A stretch of 64,000 nucleotides of DNA from Herbaspirillum sp. WKF16. GTDB taxonomy: Bacteria > Pseudomonadota > Gammaproteobacteria > Burkholderiales > Burkholderiaceae_D. The position numbers and the translations under genes are program-made. Under the pieces are notes generated by a model. The model saw only the letters and a list, made by a program, of their open reading frames with translations. It did no database searches and was not told where the DNA came from. Below, one piece after another: positions 61,661-64,000 of the stretch. The stretch lies in NCBI RefSeq assembly GCF_028993615.1, contig NZ_CP118632.1, forward strand, positions 2,728,001-2,792,000. The letters are read 5' to 3'. The stretch's first letter is position 1. Each line of letters begins with the position of its first letter.

Positions 61661-62197
61661 TTATTTCGCCACGGGACGCTTGGCCAGCTTGCGCTGCAGG
61701 GTGCGGCGATGCATGTTCAGCGCGCGCGCCGTGGACGAGACGTTGCCCTGGTGCTCGGCCAGCACGCGCTGGATGTGCTCCCATTCCAGCCGGTCCAGCG
61801 AAAGCGGCGTGGCGCCCTCCGCCGACGCGCCGGCGTCGCCCTCGGCCGCATGCGCCATCGCCGAGAGGATGGAATCGACGTTGGCCGGCTTGGCCAGGTA
61901 ATTGTCGGCGCCCGACTTGATCGCCTGCACCGTGGTGGCGATGCTGGCGTAGCCGGTCAGCACCAGCAGGCGCGCCAGCGGCAGCGCCTCGCGCAGCGGC
62001 GAAATCCATTGCAGGCCCGAGTCCTGCGCCAGTTGCAGGTCGATGGTGGCGTAGTCGAAGGCCTCGCGCCGCGCCGCCGCCAGCGCTTCCTCGCCGCTGC
62101 GGGCGACGGTGGCGCGAAAGCCCCGGCGCACCAGCGAACGCGCCAGCGTGTCGGCGAACACATCGTTGTCGTCAAGAATCAGGAAGGCCGCGCTCAT
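61661..62197 (-). CDS. regA: RegA/PrrA/ActR-family response regulator
   Basis: 178 residues. The receiver domain has acidic pair Asp9/Asp10, phosphoacceptor Asp53 in ATIDLQLAQDSG and Lys in NYLAKPANVD. The C-terminus is a Fis-type helix-turn-helix (NVSSTARALNMHRRTLQRKL). This short RegA layout controls redox-responsive genes such as respiratory oxidases. The gene is 28 bases after the RegB-like kinase gene. Confidence 0.9.
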   Translation of the reverse strand: MSAAFLILDDNDVFADTLARSLVRRGFRATVARSGEEALAAARREAFDYATIDLQLAQDSGLQWISPLREALPLARLLVLTGYASIATTVQAIKSGADNYLAKPANVDSILSAMAHAAEGDAGASAEGATPLSLDRLEWEHIQRVLAEHQGNVSSTARALNMHRRTLQRKLAKRPVAK

Positions 62198-62225
62198 GGG
62201 ATCTCAGCGTCTCACATCAAAAGGG

Positions 62226-63557
62226 TCAGGATACGGGAAACTGCAATTCGGCCACCGTGCCCGCGCCTACCGCCGAGCGCAGGCGCAGCTTGCCGCCCAT
62301 GTGGGCGGCGGCGGCAAAGGCCAGCAGCAGGCCGATGCCCTTGCCGCCCGAGCTGCTGGCGACCGGCGCATGGCCCAGCCGCGCCAGCAGTTCCGGAGCG
62401 ATACCGCTGCCGTTGTCGGCAATCCGGATGATCGCGGCGCGCGGCCGCTCCTGCGCATCGGCGCCGTCGCCGGCATCGGTTTCCAGCGACAGGCGCACCT
62501 CGCCCTCATGGCCGTGCTGGCGGATCGCCTGCGCGGCATTGTCGAGCAAGGTCAACAGGATCTGCGACAGGTCCTGCAACTGGCCGGCGCACACGCCCTC
62601 CTGCCTCAGGTCGGCCGCCAGCAGCACGGCCGGATGGCGCAGCCGCCAGCCGTCGATCAGCGTGGCCAGCCACGGCCCCAGCGGCGCGCTGCGGTCGTCC
62701 GGGGCGTCGGCGTCCAGGCGCATGCTCTCCAGCGCGGCCTTGCACACCGCGATCTGCTCCTCGACCACCCGCAGGTCTTCCTCATACAGCGCCAGCGCGG
62801 CATTGCCGGCCATGTCGCGTCGCATCTCGCCGGCGATCACGGCCACCGTCGACAGCGGCGTATTGAGCGCATGCGCCGCGCCCGCCGCCTGCGTGCCCAG
62901 CGCCAGGATGCGCTGGCCCTGCAGCTGGCGCTCGCGCGCCTGCGCCAGCTGGCCGTCGCGCGAGCGCACGGCGGCGGCGATGCGGGTGACGAACCAGGTG
63001 ATCAGCAGCGCCGAGATCGAGAAGTTGATCCACATCCCGGCCAGGTGGTAGGCCATTGCCTGGCCGTGGTCGTGGATATGCAGCGGCTCGTAGAAATAGA
63101 CCAGCCCCGAATACGCGGCCAGCGCGCACAGCGCCAGCGACAGCGCATAAGGCCAGGCCAGCGTGGCCGCGCCCGCCGCCAACGCCGGCAGGTAGAAGGA
63201 GACGAAGGGATTGGTGGCGCCGCCCGAGAAATACAGCAGCGCCGACAGCAGCGCCAGGTCCAGCAGCAGTTGCAGGAACAGCTCGCCCTGCCCGGCCGGC
63301 CGCGCCCAGCGCATGCGCCCCAGCGTGACGATGTTGAGCGCCGCCTGCAGGAGGATCAAGGCCAGCAAAACCGGCAGCGGCAAGGCGATCTCCAGCCAGA
63401 AATGCGCGCCCGCCAGCACCACCAGCTCGCCGGCGATGGTGGCCCAGCGCAGCCAGAACAGGCGGGACAGCAACTGATGCTGCGGCAGCGCGCCGGAGGA
63501 GGATGCGTTCAGCGTCGGTCCGATGACGGATTGGACGGCCTGGAAGGATGACTGCAT
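62226..63557 (-). CDS. regB: RegB/PrrB-family redox sensor histidine kinase
   Basis: 443 residues from ATG at 63557; ribosome-binding site weak. About six membrane segments are visible, with the quinone-linked family signature SGGATNPF between them. The H-box is AAGAAHALNTPLSTVAVIAGE in two overlapping parts, and the ATPase domain has DNGSGI and GGKGIGLLLA. A cysteine in IAVCKAALESM lies where RegB has its redox-active cysteine (to confirm by alignment). It senses respiratory state and phosphorylates RegA. Confidence 0.9.
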   Translation of the reverse strand: MQSSFQAVQSVIGPTLNASSSGALPQHQLLSRLFWLRWATIAGELVVLAGAHFWLEIALPLPVLLALILLQAALNIVTLGRMRWARPAGQGELFLQLLLDLALLSALLYFSGGATNPFVSFYLPALAAGAATLAWPYALSLALCALAAYSGLVYFYEPLHIHDHGQAMAYHLAGMWINFSISALLITWFVTRIAAAVRSRDGQLAQARERQLQGQRILALGTQAAGAAHALNTPLSTVAVIAGEMRRDMAGNAALALYEEDLRVVEEQIAVCKAALESMRLDADAPDDRSAPLGPWLATLIDGWRLRHPAVLLAADLRQEGVCAGQLQDLSQILLTLLDNAAQAIRQHGHEGEVRLSLETDAGDGADAQERPRAAIIRIADNGSGIAPELLARLGHAPVASSSGGKGIGLLLAFAAAAHMGGKLRLRSAVGAGTVAELQFPVS

Positions 63558-63577
63558 GGCGTGATTGGACAGGCCGC

Positions 63578-63784
63578 TCAACCGCGCCCGTCCGCGCCCG
63601 CCTCGCGCTTGCACAGGTGATACGCCATCACCGCAATCGGCGTGGCGATGGCCGCCCACGCCAGCCAGTGCCATACGCCCTGGCCCAGCAAGGCGGCCAG
63701 CAGCCCGAAGGCGGTCAATACGCCCAGCAGGATGGGCATGCCCCACAGGCGCAGGAATTCGGATTGTCCGGATTGGGGGTTCAT
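63578..63784 (-). CDS. Small membrane protein, 68 residues, upstream of regB
   Basis: ATG at 63784 after GAGAAAGAG. Two hydrophobic segments are seen: MPILLGVLTAFGLLAALLG and WHWLAWAAIATPIAVMAYHL. A short charged tail follows (CKREAGADGRG). Proteins of this size and pattern are often found next to PepSY membrane proteins, as here. The function is unknown. The gap to regB is only 20 bases, so they may be co-transcribed. Confidence 0.75.
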   Translation of the reverse strand: MNPQSGQSEFLRLWGMPILLGVLTAFGLLAALLGQGVWHWLAWAAIATPIAVMAYHLCKREAGADGRG

Positions 63785-63854
63785 GAGCGCAAACTCTTTC
63801 TCAGTATTTCTCAGTATTGGATGCAGGATGGGCGCGCAATGGCAACGCGCGCCC

Positions 63855-64000
63855 TCATTTTACCGCCAGCGGCGGCGCGGCTTTGGCGTGCAGCATCTCC
63901 AGCCGCCGGCGCGACTGCCCGCGCCGCGCGAACCACAGGTAGACGCCGCTGCCCAGCACCGCCAGCGTGGCCAGGTCGAGCGCGGCCCACATCAGTTTCA
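63855..64000 (-). CDS. PepSY-type membrane protein, C-terminal end (cut by window edge)
   Basis: The minus-strand frame is open at the right edge and ends TGA at 63855-63857. It shows a membrane helix with MWAALDLATLAVLGSGVYLW followed by FARRGQSRRRLEML. This matches the final helix of PepSY-associated membrane proteins (often reductase-like or iron-uptake-related). Only about 48 residues are visible, so the assignment is tentative. Confidence 0.6.
   Translation of the reverse strand, partial: KLMWAALDLATLAVLGSGVYLWFARRGQSRRRLEMLHAKAAPPLAVK

Overview
The window is high-GC bacterial chromosome. The order tig-clpP-clpX-lon-hupB followed by tRNA-Val and tRNA-Asp, the hpnCDE squalene genes, a RegB/RegA redox pair and a branched-chain amino-acid-type ABC cluster flanked by acyl-CoA ligases together suggest a betaproteobacterium of the Burkholderiales. 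Oxalobacteraceae (Herbaspirillum-like) is my best guess. This is inferred from gene content, not from a database search.

Layout. 1-6.8 kb: the end of an SDR gene, a periplasmic binding protein translationally coupled to a CHASE-PAS-PAS-GGDEF-EAL protein, a glutathione transferase, a secreted esterase and a 53-residue membrane protein. 6.9-20.1 kb: thirteen tightly packed minus-strand genes of visibly lower GC that look like a dedicated sugar-precursor operon. They comprise a phosphoheptose isomerase-like protein, two NDP-sugar epimerase/dehydratases, two methyltransferases, a two-subunit pyruvate-dehydrogenase-type E1, an SDR, an acetolactate-synthase-like enzyme, an alcohol dehydrogenase, a nucleotidyltransferase/PfkB-kinase fusion with the reverse of the HldE domain order, a sugar-1-phosphate nucleotidyltransferase and a GT9-like protein. 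20.4-23.6 kb: a secreted Trp/Gly-rich protein, an AraC regulator, a cupin and alaC. 23.8-33.5 kb: a HAAT-type ABC transporter bracketed by two adenylate-forming ligases, with a divergent Crp/Fnr regulator. 33.6-38.4 kb: two histidine kinases and two response regulators. 38.9-43.9 kb: an archaic (Csu-type) chaperone-usher pilus operon. 44.0-51.4 kb: tandem 161-bp repeats behind tRNA-Asp, tRNA-Val, and the HU/Lon/ClpX/ClpP/trigger-factor protein quality block. 51.6-60.0 kb: creA, a DUF1653 gene, tRNA-Leu, a diguanylate cyclase, hpnC, a reversed HDOD gene, hpnD, hpnE and an FMN-dependent alpha-hydroxy-acid dehydrogenase. 60.1-64.0 kb: ankyrin protein, TatD, RegA/RegB, a small membrane protein and the end of a PepSY-type membrane protein.

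Two places look most worth pursuing. First, the 13-gene operon combines heptose-type activation with two separate thiamine-diphosphate C-C bond enzymes and has no E2/E3, GmhB, polymerase or flippase. This suggests synthesis of an unusual branched or higher-carbon sugar. Its promoter region holds a 14-bp palindrome and a G8 tract just upstream of a TATAAT box. Second, tRNA-Asp is followed by two nearly identical 161-bp units, each with its own copy of the tRNA terminator. Each unit can fold into a 106-nt RNA whose ends reproduce the tRNA-Asp acceptor stem and CCA. The arrangement recalls the tandem repeats behind E. coli tyrT.

All functions come from reading the sequence and motifs. Starts were chosen by ribosome-binding site, overlap with the upstream gene and family length; uncertain ones are flagged.
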